Assembly (NCBI RefSeq): GCF_014202505.1 | Contig: NZ_JACHGW010000001.1 | Span: forward strand, 1,302,001-1,366,000 | From: Armatimonas rosea | GTDB taxonomy: Bacteria; Armatimonadota; Armatimonadia; Armatimonadales; Armatimonadaceae | DNA length: 64,000 nucleotides | Reading direction: 5' to 3' | Shown here: piece after piece, positions 9,084 through 17,687 of the stretch | How positions within the stretch are numbered: the stretch's first letter is position 1 | Layout of the letters: the number at the start of each line of letters is the position of its first letter | The notes under the pieces: model-generated | Database searches by the model: none | What the model was told of the DNA's origin: nothing | The model's input: only the letters and a program-made list of their open reading frames with translations | Position numbers and translations under genes: made by a program

Positions 9084-9809
9084 ATGGTTTTGAATCGAAT
9101 AAATCTTAAAGGGCTTGTCACGAGTGCTCTGGCGGTGGGAGCCGTTTTCGGAGCAACTTCCGCACAGGCTCAGGTAACTTTTGGCAGCCTTCCGGTCAAT
9201 GGGATCGGGACCTACGGCGGCCTCACCACCACGGGGGGGCTACCCGGTGGCTTCTTCCAGTTTGGTGCGACTCAGCTGGCGGCCTACAGCGGCACCAATG
9301 CGGGCAACACCATCTCGGGGAACCTTGTCTCCGCTGTCTTCAGCAATGGCAGTGAGCTGATCTTTGCCTACCAGCTGCAGACCTCCACCGGCAACGCTGC
9401 GACTGCGGACTTCTCGGTCGCTGGGTTTGGGGGGCGTACCCTTAGCTACGCCGCGACCACCAATACCGATCTCGACGGTGCCAGTGCGCTGACCAGCTCG
9501 ATCACCGGTGCACCCAACCGCGATATCCGCTCCGATGCTACCGACCAGGGCGATAGTGTTGCCTTCAGCACGACTCCTGCCCTCACGGCAAACCAGAATA
9601 GCCCCATCTACCTGATCCGCATGGCCGGAACGACCAGCGATATCATCACGAATGGGGGGGCTGCCGTCCTTGGGGGAGGCGTCTCCGCCAACACCACGGC
9701 GACCGTGCTCACCACGACACCGGTCTCGACCACCGCGCCTGAGCCGGGCACCCTGGTTCTTGCTGGCCTCGGAATTGCCGGACTGGCTGTTCGCCGCCGC
9801 AAGCACTAG
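9084..9809 (+). CDS. PEP-CTERM sorting-domain surface protein
   Basis: This 241-residue protein has a signal peptide (about residues 1-29, ending ATSAQAQ) and a Gly/Thr/Ala-rich body with no catalytic motif. A classic PEP-CTERM tail closes it: 'APEPGTLVLAGLGIAGLAV' followed by RRRKH. Proteins of this class are exported and processed by an exosortase, usually in organisms that make extracellular polysaccharide. No exosortase lies in the window. A ribosome-binding site (AAAAAAGGACG) precedes the ATG. The gene is preceded by a sigma-54 promoter and followed by a hairpin terminator, so it is probably transcribed alone. Confidence 0.9.
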   Translation: MVLNRINLKGLVTSALAVGAVFGATSAQAQVTFGSLPVNGIGTYGGLTTTGGLPGGFFQFGATQLAAYSGTNAGNTISGNLVSAVFSNGSELIFAYQLQTSTGNAATADFSVAGFGGRTLSYAATTNTDLDGASALTSSITGAPNRDIRSDATDQGDSVAFSTTPALTANQNSPIYLIRMAGTTSDIITNGGAAVLGGGVSANTTATVLTTTPVSTTAPEPGTLVLAGLGIAGLAVRRRKH

Positions 9810-9824
9810 CTTAAGATAGCGATT

Positions 9825-9867
9825 AAAACTCCTCAGGAGCTTGGCTCTTGGGGAGTTTTCGTTTTTG
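9825..9867 (+). terminator. Intrinsic terminator after the PEP-CTERM gene
   Basis: The 8-bp arms AAAACTCC (9825-9832) and GGAGTTTT (9852-9859) are followed by CGTTTTT. The A-run on the left arm could make it act in both directions. It overlaps the 3' end of the convergent regulator gene (stop at 9833-9835). Confidence 0.7.
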
Positions 9868-12352
9868 GGGCCAGCGCTTGCTGGAGGCGTGCCTGATCGT
9901 GGGGGTAGCGTGCATCCTGGGGAGGGGCGAGCTGGGCCTGCTGGGCAAAGAGGGCGGCTTCTTGGTGCCTGCCCTCCAGCCCCGCGATCCAGGCCATCTC
10001 TGCCAGGGTAGAGCCGAGCTGCCCACTGATCCTGTAGCGCCGAAACTCCACGAGAGCCCACTGGAGACTCGCCCAGGCGGCGGGGAAGTTGCCGGTGCTG
10101 GCAAAGACAATCGCGCGGCTCCGCTCGATAAAGGCGGGGAGAACATGGATTGTATTCCCGTGGCAGAGCTGGAGGCTCTCGGCGTAGTAGGCCTGGGCAT
10201 CGTCGGCCCGGCCCTTGAAGCGGGCGAGCTCTCCCAGAAGCAAGAGCAGGTTCGCGCGGCTCATCGTATCGGGGGCCTGGGAGAGCAGGGCGTGCGCGGC
10301 GGCGGCGGTTTGCTCGGCCTCATCGAGTCGCTCCTGAAAGAGGAGCGCCTGGGCGAGCCCATAGTGTGCATCCCAGAGGTTGAGCGGGCTCTCCAGCTGG
10401 CGGGCTAGGACCAGAAAGTGGGTGTAGCCCCGCTCGGCCCCGACCATATCTCCCTGCCGGAGGGCCGCGATCGCATCGTACTCAAGGGCGTGGGCCTGGC
10501 CGTAGAGGTCCCCCAAGCGCCCGTAGCGCTCGTAGGCCTCTTGGGCGTGGCGACGGAGCGCAGTAAGGTCGCGCTGTTTTTCCTGGAGGCAGGCTGCCAG
10601 GGCGCACTCGGCGAGCTCCTGCTCCAGCTGGTACTCCAGGGCAGTGGCACGTGCCTGCTGGAGGATTTGCCGGCTCTGGGTATCGTCGGGGGTGACCATG
10701 GCGAGGGTGCGCAGGCCTTGGGCGCTCTGGAGGGGAGTGCGCTGGCCCTCGGTTGCCTGTAAGAGCGCGTGGAGAGAGCGGCGCGCGGGAAAGCCGGTCT
10801 GGCGTGTCCAGAAGGTCTCCAGGCCCACCATGAGCTCTAGACCACGGAGAGGGTCGTGCTGGGTCAGCCAGCTGAGGGCGATCTGAAGCTCCTGCTGGTG
10901 GGTCTCCAGCCAGCGAACCCAGTGGGGCTGCTGGGGACCAAGCCACTCGTGGGCCGCTCTCTGGAGCAGGGAGGCAAAGTGGCGGGCATGGGCTGCTCTT
11001 GCAGCAGACGTGGTACACGGCTCGCACTGGGTTCGGGCGAACTCGCGGATGGTCTCCAGAAACCGGAAATGGACACGTGTCGCCGTGCGCTGGGCGACCA
11101 CGAGCGAGTGTGAGACCAGGGACTCTAGGAGAGGGAGCGCCTCGCGGGTCTCCAGTACGGCCTCGGCATCCTCTAGGCTCCAGTCGCCTTGAAAGACCCC
11201 GAGCCGAAGGAAGGCATCCCGCTCCCGCGCCGAGAGCAGGTCGTAGCTCCACCGGATGGTCGCCTCCAGAGTTGCCTGGCGTGGGGAGCCTCCCCCCGCG
11301 CTTCGTCGCAGCAGGCGCAGAGGAGCGCTGAGGCGCTCACGGAGCTGCTGAGGTGTCATGAGCTTCAAGCGCGAGGCGGCCAGCTCCAGGGCGAGTGGGA
11401 GGCAGTCGACACTCTGGCAGATCGCCTCGACCGTCTCATCCCGTGGGTAGCGCACTCCCTCTCGGGCGGCGTGCTCCAAGAAGAGGGTCGCGGCGACCTC
11501 CAGCTCTAGTGGGGGAACCGGGACTGGGCACTCCCCCGCGCACTCTAAGGGAAGGCGGCTCGTTGCCAGAAAGCGCACCTCGGGGAGGGCGGCGACAAGA
11601 GCGGCGCTGTGGTCACGTACCTGCTCACAGTTGTCCAGCACCACCAGAGAGAATCGCCCCTTGAGCTGCGCTGCGAGGTGCGGGAGGGACAGGCCTGCGG
11701 TGGGGAGCTCGAGCGCGGTGGCCACGCAAGCCAAGAGTTCCTCAGCGGAGCTCTCCGGGGGGAGGCTTGCGAGGGGGACGAAGCCCACGGCTCCCCCGTG
11801 GGCCTGTGCCACTGCGCGCGCGAGGCGTGTCTTGCCCACGCCCCCCGGCCCGGTAAGCGTGACCAGAACCTCCGTCTCAAGCTGCACCAGGACCGTTGCC
11901 AGAAGCGCCTCGCGGCCCAGAAACGGAGCAATCACGAGGCTTGGGTGGCTGTGGGGAGCTGTTGCACTCTGATTCTGCTGCGCATAGCGCGCCTCCAAGA
12001 CCCAGTCGTCGGTCCAGCCTTGTAGGAGCTCCTCGGGGCTGCCGCTCTCCAGATCGCACTCCGCTCCCTCCAGGTTCAGGGCGAGGGTGCGCGGACTGGG
12101 CGCAAGCACGCGCCCCGCTTCGTCGCCCAGGGCCTTGCGCAGGTCAGAGAGCACACGTCGCAGGTAGAAAAGCGCCCGGGGCTCGTCGGTATCGGGCCAG
12201 AACAGCCCCGCCAGGTAGGACCGCTCCACCGGGCGACCGCCTTGGAGCGCGAGGTAGGCCAGTAGCTTCCGTCCTTGTGGGTAGCGGAGCCCGGTCAGGG
12301 GGGCGCCATCGACCAGAAAAAGGGGGGAGCCCAGCAAGCGTAGCGAGAGCAT
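9833..12352 (-). CDS. SARP/AfsR-like regulator with STAND ATPase and TPR-like region
   Basis: This 839-residue protein opens with a winged-helix OmpR/SARP-type DNA-binding domain (about residues 1-100; 'RYPQGRKLLAYLALQGGRPV', 'LFYLRRVLSDLRKALGD'). An NB-ARC/AAA-like ATPase follows from about 135, with Walker A 'TGPGGVGKTRLA', Walker B-like 'LVVLDNCEQV' and 'RFLATSRLPL'. The C-terminal half is helical and TPR-like. The bacterial transcriptional activation domain usual in SARPs appears shortened or absent. Proteins of this build sense a ligand through the TPR region and activate nearby genes. The ATG at 12352 is chosen because upstream residues are not conserved-looking. It is divergent from the gene at 12425. 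Confidence 0.8.
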   Translation of the reverse strand: MLSLRLLGSPLFLVDGAPLTGLRYPQGRKLLAYLALQGGRPVERSYLAGLFWPDTDEPRALFYLRRVLSDLRKALGDEAGRVLAPSPRTLALNLEGAECDLESGSPEELLQGWTDDWVLEARYAQQNQSATAPHSHPSLVIAPFLGREALLATVLVQLETEVLVTLTGPGGVGKTRLARAVAQAHGGAVGFVPLASLPPESSAEELLACVATALELPTAGLSLPHLAAQLKGRFSLVVLDNCEQVRDHSAALVAALPEVRFLATSRLPLECAGECPVPVPPLELEVAATLFLEHAAREGVRYPRDETVEAICQSVDCLPLALELAASRLKLMTPQQLRERLSAPLRLLRRSAGGGSPRQATLEATIRWSYDLLSARERDAFLRLGVFQGDWSLEDAEAVLETREALPLLESLVSHSLVVAQRTATRVHFRFLETIREFARTQCEPCTTSAARAAHARHFASLLQRAAHEWLGPQQPHWVRWLETHQQELQIALSWLTQHDPLRGLELMVGLETFWTRQTGFPARRSLHALLQATEGQRTPLQSAQGLRTLAMVTPDDTQSRQILQQARATALEYQLEQELAECALAACLQEKQRDLTALRRHAQEAYERYGRLGDLYGQAHALEYDAIAALRQGDMVGAERGYTHFLVLARQLESPLNLWDAHYGLAQALLFQERLDEAEQTAAAAHALLSQAPDTMSRANLLLLLGELARFKGRADDAQAYYAESLQLCHGNTIHVLPAFIERSRAIVFASTGNFPAAWASLQWALVEFRRYRISGQLGSTLAEMAWIAGLEGRHQEAALFAQQAQLAPPQDARYPHDQARLQQALAPKTKTPQEPSS

Positions 12353-12424
12353 CGTGCCTATTGTACAAAATTTCACCGGCCTTGTGTCACGCTTTGTGGT
12401 ACGCCTCGGGCGGGAAAATAGCCC

Positions 12425-13408
12425 ATGATGTCTTTGAAACAACAAAAAAACCTTCAAGGCGGCGCACAGTTTATTGTCCGTCCTGAGGTACTGCGAGCCA
12501 GCTACCAGACCGCTCTGCCCCAGCTCTCCACGACAAACCTCCAGGGCTTTGCGCTACGTCAAGATGCCCTCAAAAACTGTCAGCTCAGCTATCAGCCTCA
12601 GCTCGAAGCCGATGCGAAGGCCTTGGGGATCAACCTAGAGGCGCTTGCTACGGAGCTCAAGCAAATCAGCGCCCTCACCGATCCCAAGCTCCAGGAGGCG
12701 CGGCTGGATGCCTTCGCAAAGAAAAATGCGAGTGCTCTGGGGAGTCTCTACGCAAAGTTTGAGGGATCGAGTTCCTACAAGGGCTTCACCAGCAAGCTGG
12801 CTCTGAGCAAGAAGCAACGCGTGCGCTCGGGCCAGACCGGGGGGATCTCTATCGAGGAAAATCCTTCGTCAACACCTCCCAGTGGCAATGCGGAGCTGAG
12901 GCTGACAGCCCCCTTTAGCTTTTCTGGCGGGGAGACGGGGCAGGATAGTGGGACGTTTTATGTGGGCAACTTTGCGGTCATTGCAGGTTCTAGCCAGAAG
13001 CTTGGCTTTATTGGCCAGACCCTCGTGGTGCCTGCGGGGGTCCGTGAGATTGAGGTGATCGCCGTGCTGTCACGCTACGACGCAAGGGCCTACGCTCTCG
13101 CCACCGGCGGCTATGCGTCGGCGGAGGCACTCCTCACGCTACGGCTCTTGACTGCCTCAAACCAGCTCCTGACCGAAGATCGGCGGAGCATGGTGCACAT
13201 GATGGCGGTGGTGGTGGGAAGCGGCGACAAGGTATTTCGTGCGCCTGTCTCCTTGCTTGCCCGCTACGTACGGCCCAATCCCGGTGTGGAGGAGCGGTTC
13301 CATCTCAATCTCACCGCAGAGTGCTGGACAGGCGGTGGGGGAATTGCGGGGGCGACCTGCCACTCCTCTGGCACCCTGGAGCGCTTCGATGTGCGGCTGT
13401 TTCGGTAA
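12425..13408 (+). CDS. Hypothetical protein upstream of a PEP-CTERM gene
   Basis: I do not recognise this 327-residue protein. The N-terminal 150 residues are helical and Gln/Lys/Leu-rich. After a Ser/Pro linker near residue 155 the rest looks like beta-rich domain sequence ('GTFYVGNFAVIAGSSQKLGF', 'VPAGVREIEVIAVLSRYDA'). There is no signal peptide. Two adjacent ATG codons (12425, 12428) are possible starts. It ends 10 bp before the PEP-CTERM gene at 13419, so the two are probably co-transcribed. Its promoter would lie in the 72-bp gap shared with the divergent SARP-like regulator, a natural candidate controller. Confidence 0.7.
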   Translation: MMSLKQQKNLQGGAQFIVRPEVLRASYQTALPQLSTTNLQGFALRQDALKNCQLSYQPQLEADAKALGINLEALATELKQISALTDPKLQEARLDAFAKKNASALGSLYAKFEGSSSYKGFTSKLALSKKQRVRSGQTGGISIEENPSSTPPSGNAELRLTAPFSFSGGETGQDSGTFYVGNFAVIAGSSQKLGFIGQTLVVPAGVREIEVIAVLSRYDARAYALATGGYASAEALLTLRLLTASNQLLTEDRRSMVHMMAVVVGSGDKVFRAPVSLLARYVRPNPGVEERFHLNLTAECWTGGGGIAGATCHSSGTLERFDVRLFR

Positions 13409-13418
13409 GGAGCAGGTG

Positions 13419-14378
13419 ATGAAACAAAGCCTTGCGCTTCTGGTGCTCTGTCTGCTTACGGGGACGCTGCCGGCACGGGCACAGGTCTACAAGTCCTGGG
13501 CGGCGGCCACGGGGTTCTCCGGGGTGCCGGTCACGGATTTTCACGACGGCCTCGGCGGGGTATCGTCGGCGCGTACCACCGCGACCTCACCGATGGGCGG
13601 GACGGGAATCGCCTACGGGTACTCGTGGACGGAGCTGGGGGCGCTGCACGTGCTGGCAGAGACACGCACCGATAGCACGAGCCTTGCGGTGGGGGCCGAC
13701 CAGAACTTTGCCTTTAGTGGGCGCGATAACGCGGCGGTCTTCGATCCCACGGCACCTGGTTTCTATGCCACCGCGGCGCAGTTTGCAGTCGATGACCTGC
13801 TGATTCCGGGGGTGGGGGTGACCACGGTCAGTGCGAACATGAGCCTCCACGCCATCCTCCAGTCCACCGCCGCCACCGCCTTGGGAAGCTACTTCGCCGA
13901 GAGCGGGTTCTATCTCGGCTTCTCGGTGAGCCAGGGCGGGGTGGGGATCGGCAGTGGGACACTAAAGGTCCGCCGGGACGCCGCAGGGGTGTCTAGCCAG
14001 GTCGGCACGGGGCTCCTCCCCGAGTCGCTGGTCGTCGCCCCGACCATCTCGACGATCTACACGACCAATAGCTTCTCGGTCACCAAGGGCGCGCCTTTTA
14101 AGATGGACTGGTTCCTGAGCGGCTACGCCACATCGTTTACCAACGGGGGCAACGCGACCACGGGAAAGACCGATATGGAGAACACCTTCTCCTGGGCGAC
14201 CTCGGGGCCGGTTTTTAATATCGCGGGGGGAGGCACGATCAGCTCGGCGCAGGGGGGGATCAGCAACAACCTCTACACCAGCCTCGCCAGCGCCCCCGAG
14301 CCAGGGACACTGACCTTTCTCGCACTGGGGGCGACCCTGGTGATCGTCACACGAAAGCAGAGACGCGCACACCACTAG
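13419..14378 (+). CDS. PEP-CTERM sorting-domain surface protein
   Basis: This 319-residue exported protein has a signal peptide (MKQSLALLVLCLLTGTLPARAQ is 22 residues; cleavage likely after ARA). A Gly/Ser/Thr-rich beta-type body follows, and the tail has the PEP motif ('SAPEPGTLTFLALGATLVI') and a basic end (RKQRRAHH). The ATG at 13419 is preceded by AAGGAGCAGGTG, a strong ribosome-binding site. Longer in-frame starts upstream would lie inside the preceding gene. It is predicted to be anchored or released at the cell surface by an exosortase encoded elsewhere. The sequence body gives no function. Confidence 0.85.
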   Translation: MKQSLALLVLCLLTGTLPARAQVYKSWAAATGFSGVPVTDFHDGLGGVSSARTTATSPMGGTGIAYGYSWTELGALHVLAETRTDSTSLAVGADQNFAFSGRDNAAVFDPTAPGFYATAAQFAVDDLLIPGVGVTTVSANMSLHAILQSTAATALGSYFAESGFYLGFSVSQGGVGIGSGTLKVRRDAAGVSSQVGTGLLPESLVVAPTISTIYTTNSFSVTKGAPFKMDWFLSGYATSFTNGGNATTGKTDMENTFSWATSGPVFNIAGGGTISSAQGGISNNLYTSLASAPEPGTLTFLALGATLVIVTRKQRRAHH

Positions 14379-14397
14379 AAACGGTACACTGCGGGAT

Positions 14398-15354
14398 GTG
14401 AAGCGGCTCCGGTTCTGGTTGTTCCCCGTGCTCTCTGGCATCTGTCTGGGGTTTATTACCTTCTGCTATGCCACACGTTGGGACACGCTCGCGGCAGTTA
14501 CGGTCGTCCCTGCTTGGTGCTGGCCCTTGCCGGGGGCTCTTCTGGCAGGCGTGCGGTGGAAACCGCGGCGGGTGCGGACTCTCTGGGCTCTGTGGGGGCT
14601 CTTTGCCCTTCTGTTTGTGGACGAGCTACGCCCTCTCACCCACCCGCTGCGCTGGCTCTCTTCGCCCACCACCACCGGGAAAGCAGCGGGTACCTGGCGC
14701 GTTGTCTCGCTAAACTGTGCGGGCGGCGATCCCAAAGCGGCGGAGGAAGTGCGTGCCTGGAAGCCCGATGTGGTGCTGCTCCAAGAAATACCGAACCCTG
14801 AGAGTGTCCGAGCACTGGCGGAGAAGCTTTACGGGAGCCGCGATGCCTGTGCTGTTGGCTTCGACACCGCTGTCCTTGCCCGAAACCTTACTGCGGTTCC
14901 ACTTCCCCACGACCTCCAGCGCTATGCCGTGGTCGCAAAGACGCCGCATGGCACCGTCGCCAGCGTCCGGCTCTCTCCTAGCATCCTGCGCGTGGACTTC
15001 TGGAGCCCTGAGTGCTGGAAAGCCCACACAGAGAACCGCCAAACACGTCGCGCCGAGCTACGTGCCGTGGTGGCGCAGCTCTCCCGCGATGGAGCATTGC
15101 TTGTCGGGGGCGATCTCAATGCTCCGGCAGGTGACGGCGTCTTCTCGGAGCTGAACCCCCTCCGCCTACAAGATGTCTGGCCCGTCGCGGGGCTTGGCTG
15201 GGGCAACACGATCGCCAACGACCTACCGATTCACCGGATAGACCAGCTCTGGCTACGAGGGCACAACCCGCAGGCGCTGATTGCCGTCAAGACCCAGAAC
15301 TCCGATCACCGCATGCTCATCTGCGATCTGCTGTCCCAGTCGAGCCCTCGCTAA
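14398..15354 (+). CDS. Membrane-anchored endonuclease/exonuclease/phosphatase family protein
   Basis: Two or three N-terminal membrane segments (residues 5-80) precede an EEP-fold domain (about 100-315). Motifs seen are 'VSLNCAGGDP', 'PDVVLLQEIP' (metal-binding Glu), 'LVGGDLNAPAGD' (Asp, Asn), 'IHRIDQLW' and 'NSDHRMLI' (catalytic His). The family includes phosphodiesterases acting on DNA, lipids or inositol phosphates, and the substrate cannot be told here. The start is a GTG at 14398, 19 bp after the PEP-CTERM gene, so it may be the last gene of that operon. The length of 318 residues is typical of the YafD-like subgroup. Confidence 0.82.
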   Translation: MKRLRFWLFPVLSGICLGFITFCYATRWDTLAAVTVVPAWCWPLPGALLAGVRWKPRRVRTLWALWGLFALLFVDELRPLTHPLRWLSSPTTTGKAAGTWRVVSLNCAGGDPKAAEEVRAWKPDVVLLQEIPNPESVRALAEKLYGSRDACAVGFDTAVLARNLTAVPLPHDLQRYAVVAKTPHGTVASVRLSPSILRVDFWSPECWKAHTENRQTRRAELRAVVAQLSRDGALLVGGDLNAPAGDGVFSELNPLRLQDVWPVAGLGWGNTIANDLPIHRIDQLWLRGHNPQALIAVKTQNSDHRMLICDLLSQSSPR

Positions 15355-15366
15355 CCTCCGTGAGCT

Positions 15367-15738
15367 TTAGCGTATCAGGGTGAGGGGAAGCCGCCGGGTC
15401 ACCTTCTGGTCACCGTCGGTGGTTGCTGTGATCTCCAGCAGGTAGCCCCCTGGACGGAGCTGTTGCCCCTCCGCATCCTTGAGCTCGCCTTCTAGCTCGA
15501 TCTCTTGCGGCCGGCTGTCTGTCTTGGTGAGAGGTGGCGCTGGCGGAGCAACTTGGACGGGAGGTACTGGGCGGCTGAGTGTCATCAGCGACCTTCCTAC
15601 CACTGTCTTGAGCTGTGCATCGAGCTTGGCTTCCTGGTTGAGGCGAACTTTCAGGGAGAGCTTCAGGGGAAGCCCCGAGGGGCTGCGCACGAGCTTATGG
15701 TGCACACTCAGAATCTGAAGGGGCTGACGGTAGGGCAT
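15367..15738 (-). CDS. Hypothetical small protein downstream of pheA
   Basis: This 123-residue protein is not recognised. It contains a Pro-rich stretch ('SRPVPPVQVAPPAPPLTKT') followed by a beta-type segment ('QQLRPGGYLLEITATTDGD') of the sort found in FlgD-like or extracellular Ig-like folds. There is no signal peptide. It begins 8 bp after the pheA stop on the same strand, so it is probably in the pheA transcript. Reality as a gene is supported by position and by beta-strand patterning rather than by homology. Confidence 0.5.
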   Translation of the reverse strand: MPYRQPLQILSVHHKLVRSPSGLPLKLSLKVRLNQEAKLDAQLKTVVGRSLMTLSRPVPPVQVAPPAPPLTKTDSRPQEIELEGELKDAEGQQLRPGGYLLEITATTDGDQKVTRRLPLTLIR

Positions 15739-15746
15739 GGCGGTTC

Positions 15747-16820
15747 TCAGTTGGCTTCAGGGTAGGAGCCTAGGATCGTGACAAAGAGGCTGTGTTCCTC
15801 TAGGAGCTTGAGGGCGCGGGTGACTTGCGCTTCTTTGTGGTGGCCCTGGATGTCGATAAAGAAGACATACTCCCAGGGGAGCTGCTTGGTGGGGCGGCTC
15901 TCGATCATCGTGAGGTTGATGTCGTGGGCATCGAAGGCGGCCATGGCGCGCATCAGCGAGCCGGCGCGGTGCTGGACCGAGAAGAAGATGCTGGTCTTGT
16001 CCTTGCCCGATGGCTGCGGCTCGTTCTCCCCGATCACGAGGAAGCGCGTGCGGTTGTGCGGCGAGTCCTCGATGTGCTGGGCGAGCAGGGGGATGGCGTA
16101 GAGCTCGCTGGCGATACTGGTGGTGATGGCGGCGCTGGTCGGGTCCGCGGCGGCGAGCAGGGCGGCCTTGGAGTTCGAGGTCGCATCGACCACCTCGACA
16201 CTCGTGCCGATATTGTCCCGAATCCAGTTGCGGCTCTGGGCGTAGGCCTGCGGGTGGGCGTAGAGCTTCTGGATGTCGGCGAGGGTCTCGGCGTGGGTGG
16301 CGAGGTTGTGCACGACAGGGACATAGACCTCGGCGCAGATCTTGAGGCGCGTGCCCTTCTCGTGGAACATGTCGAGGGTGTAGGGGACGATCCCCTCGGT
16401 GCTGTTCTCCACAGGGACCACCCCGTAGTCCGCCTCGCCCCGTTCGACGAGTGCGAAAACATCGGGTATAGTATCGGCGGCCTTGAGCTCGGAAGACGTC
16501 CCGAACTTGTCGAGCGCTGCCTGGTGGGAGAATGTCCCCGCTGGGCCAAGATGCGCGACACGAATCTGCGCCTCCAGGGCTCGCATCCCGGAGAGGATCT
16601 CCCGGAAGATCGCACGAACCGCCGTCGGCGGGAGCGGTCCCCGGTTGGCTTCTTCGAGACGCTCAAAGATCTGGCGCTCGCGCTCAGGCGAGAAAAACTT
16701 AGTCTGAGTGCGTGTCTTGGAGTGACCTACCTCCTGGACGACATGCGCCCGCTGGGTTAGAAGGTCTAAAATCTGGGCATCGAGGGCGTCGATCTGACGC
16801 CGGAGTTCTTGAAGCGACAT
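15747..16820 (-). CDS. pheA: Bifunctional chorismate mutase/prephenate dehydratase
   Basis: The enzyme converts chorismate to prephenate and then to phenylpyruvate for phenylalanine synthesis. The order of domains is an AroQ chorismate mutase (residues 1-85, 'RRQIDALDAQILDLLTQRA'), a prephenate dehydratase (about 88-270, 'LGPAGTFSHQAA', 'VPVENSTEGIV', 'HNRTRFLVIG') and an ACT regulatory domain (about 278-357, 'GSLMRAMAAF', 'MIESRPTKQLPWEYVFF'). The TRF and ESRP motifs, for catalysis and phenylalanine feedback, are both intact. The 357-residue length is normal. It is divergent from accD with a 34-bp gap. Confidence 0.96.
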   Translation of the reverse strand: MSLQELRRQIDALDAQILDLLTQRAHVVQEVGHSKTRTQTKFFSPERERQIFERLEEANRGPLPPTAVRAIFREILSGMRALEAQIRVAHLGPAGTFSHQAALDKFGTSSELKAADTIPDVFALVERGEADYGVVPVENSTEGIVPYTLDMFHEKGTRLKICAEVYVPVVHNLATHAETLADIQKLYAHPQAYAQSRNWIRDNIGTSVEVVDATSNSKAALLAAADPTSAAITTSIASELYAIPLLAQHIEDSPHNRTRFLVIGENEPQPSGKDKTSIFFSVQHRAGSLMRAMAAFDAHDINLTMIESRPTKQLPWEYVFFIDIQGHHKEAQVTRALKLLEEHSLFVTILGSYPEAN

Positions 16821-16854
16821 ACGTGCCCAGGATTATATCAAGGTATGCAATTTT

Positions 16855-17682
16855 ATGCCTGACTGGTTTCGCCGTCCCGCCCCCGCCGCCGTACCCGAAG
16901 GTGCCTTCACCAAGTGCACCAAGTGCGGCGCGATTCTTTACACCAAGGACTTTGAGCGGGATTTCAAGGTCTGCAACAAGTGCGGACACCACCACCGTCT
17001 CAGCGCCGATGAGCGCATCGCCATGACCGCCGACGAAGGCAGCTTCGTGGAGTTTGGCCGTCGCGACATCCGCGCCCTCGATTTTCTGCAGTTCCCCGGC
17101 TACGGCGACAAGCTCACCGGCGCCGAGTCTGCTGAGGAAAACGCCCGCACCGATGGCCTGGTCACGGGAGTGGCGACCATCAGCGGCCACCCTTGTGTCC
17201 TCGCGGTCTCGGACTTCGAGTGGGGCCGCCTCGCGGGGACCATGGGGAGTGTCTTTGGCGAGAAGTTCGCCCGCGCCGCCGACCGTGCCCTGGAGGAGCA
17301 GAGCGCCCTCATCACGTTCTGCGCCTCGGGAGGGGCGCGCATGCAAGAGGGCCTCACCAGCCTGATGCAGATGGCCAAGACCAGCCTCTCGGTCGCGCAG
17401 CTCGATAAGGCCCGCGTGCCCTATATTGTCGTGCTGACCAACCCCTCCACGGGGGGGGCCGTGGCGTCTTATGCCAGCCTCGGGGATGTGATCTACGCCG
17501 AGCCGGGCGCGACTGTCGGGCTCTCGGGCGAGCGGGTCGCGGCGCAGGCCCAGAGTGTCAAGCCGCCCGCCAACTACCGCACGGCAGAGTTTATGGAAGA
17601 GCACGGGCAGGTCGATAAAATTGTCGCCCGTAAAGAGTTAACGACGATGCTGGCAAAGACGCTCGCATTTCTGGGATCCTGA
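16855..17682 (+). CDS. accD: Acetyl-CoA carboxylase carboxyltransferase subunit beta
   Basis: This subunit forms the carboxyltransferase half of acetyl-CoA carboxylase with AccA and transfers CO2 from carboxybiotin to acetyl-CoA for fatty-acid synthesis. A C4 zinc ribbon is visible at about residues 19-43 ('CTKCGAILYTKDF', 'VCNKCGHHHRL'). The crotonase-like core follows, with 'CASGGARMQEG', 'TNPSTGGAVASYASLGD' and 'GERVAAQAQ'. The 275-residue length is normal. accA begins about 6 bp downstream, giving a two-gene operon. Confidence 0.96.
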   Translation: MPDWFRRPAPAAVPEGAFTKCTKCGAILYTKDFERDFKVCNKCGHHHRLSADERIAMTADEGSFVEFGRRDIRALDFLQFPGYGDKLTGAESAEENARTDGLVTGVATISGHPCVLAVSDFEWGRLAGTMGSVFGEKFARAADRALEEQSALITFCASGGARMQEGLTSLMQMAKTSLSVAQLDKARVPYIVVLTNPSTGGAVASYASLGDVIYAEPGATVGLSGERVAAQAQSVKPPANYRTAEFMEEHGQVDKIVARKELTTMLAKTLAFLGS

Positions 17683-17687
17683 AACCA

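Noticed and set aside
12394-12412. Sigma-54-like GG-N10-GC spacing before the gene at 12425
   Set aside because: The -24 part is TGGTACG but the -12 part is GGGCG instead of TTGC, so it fails the consensus.
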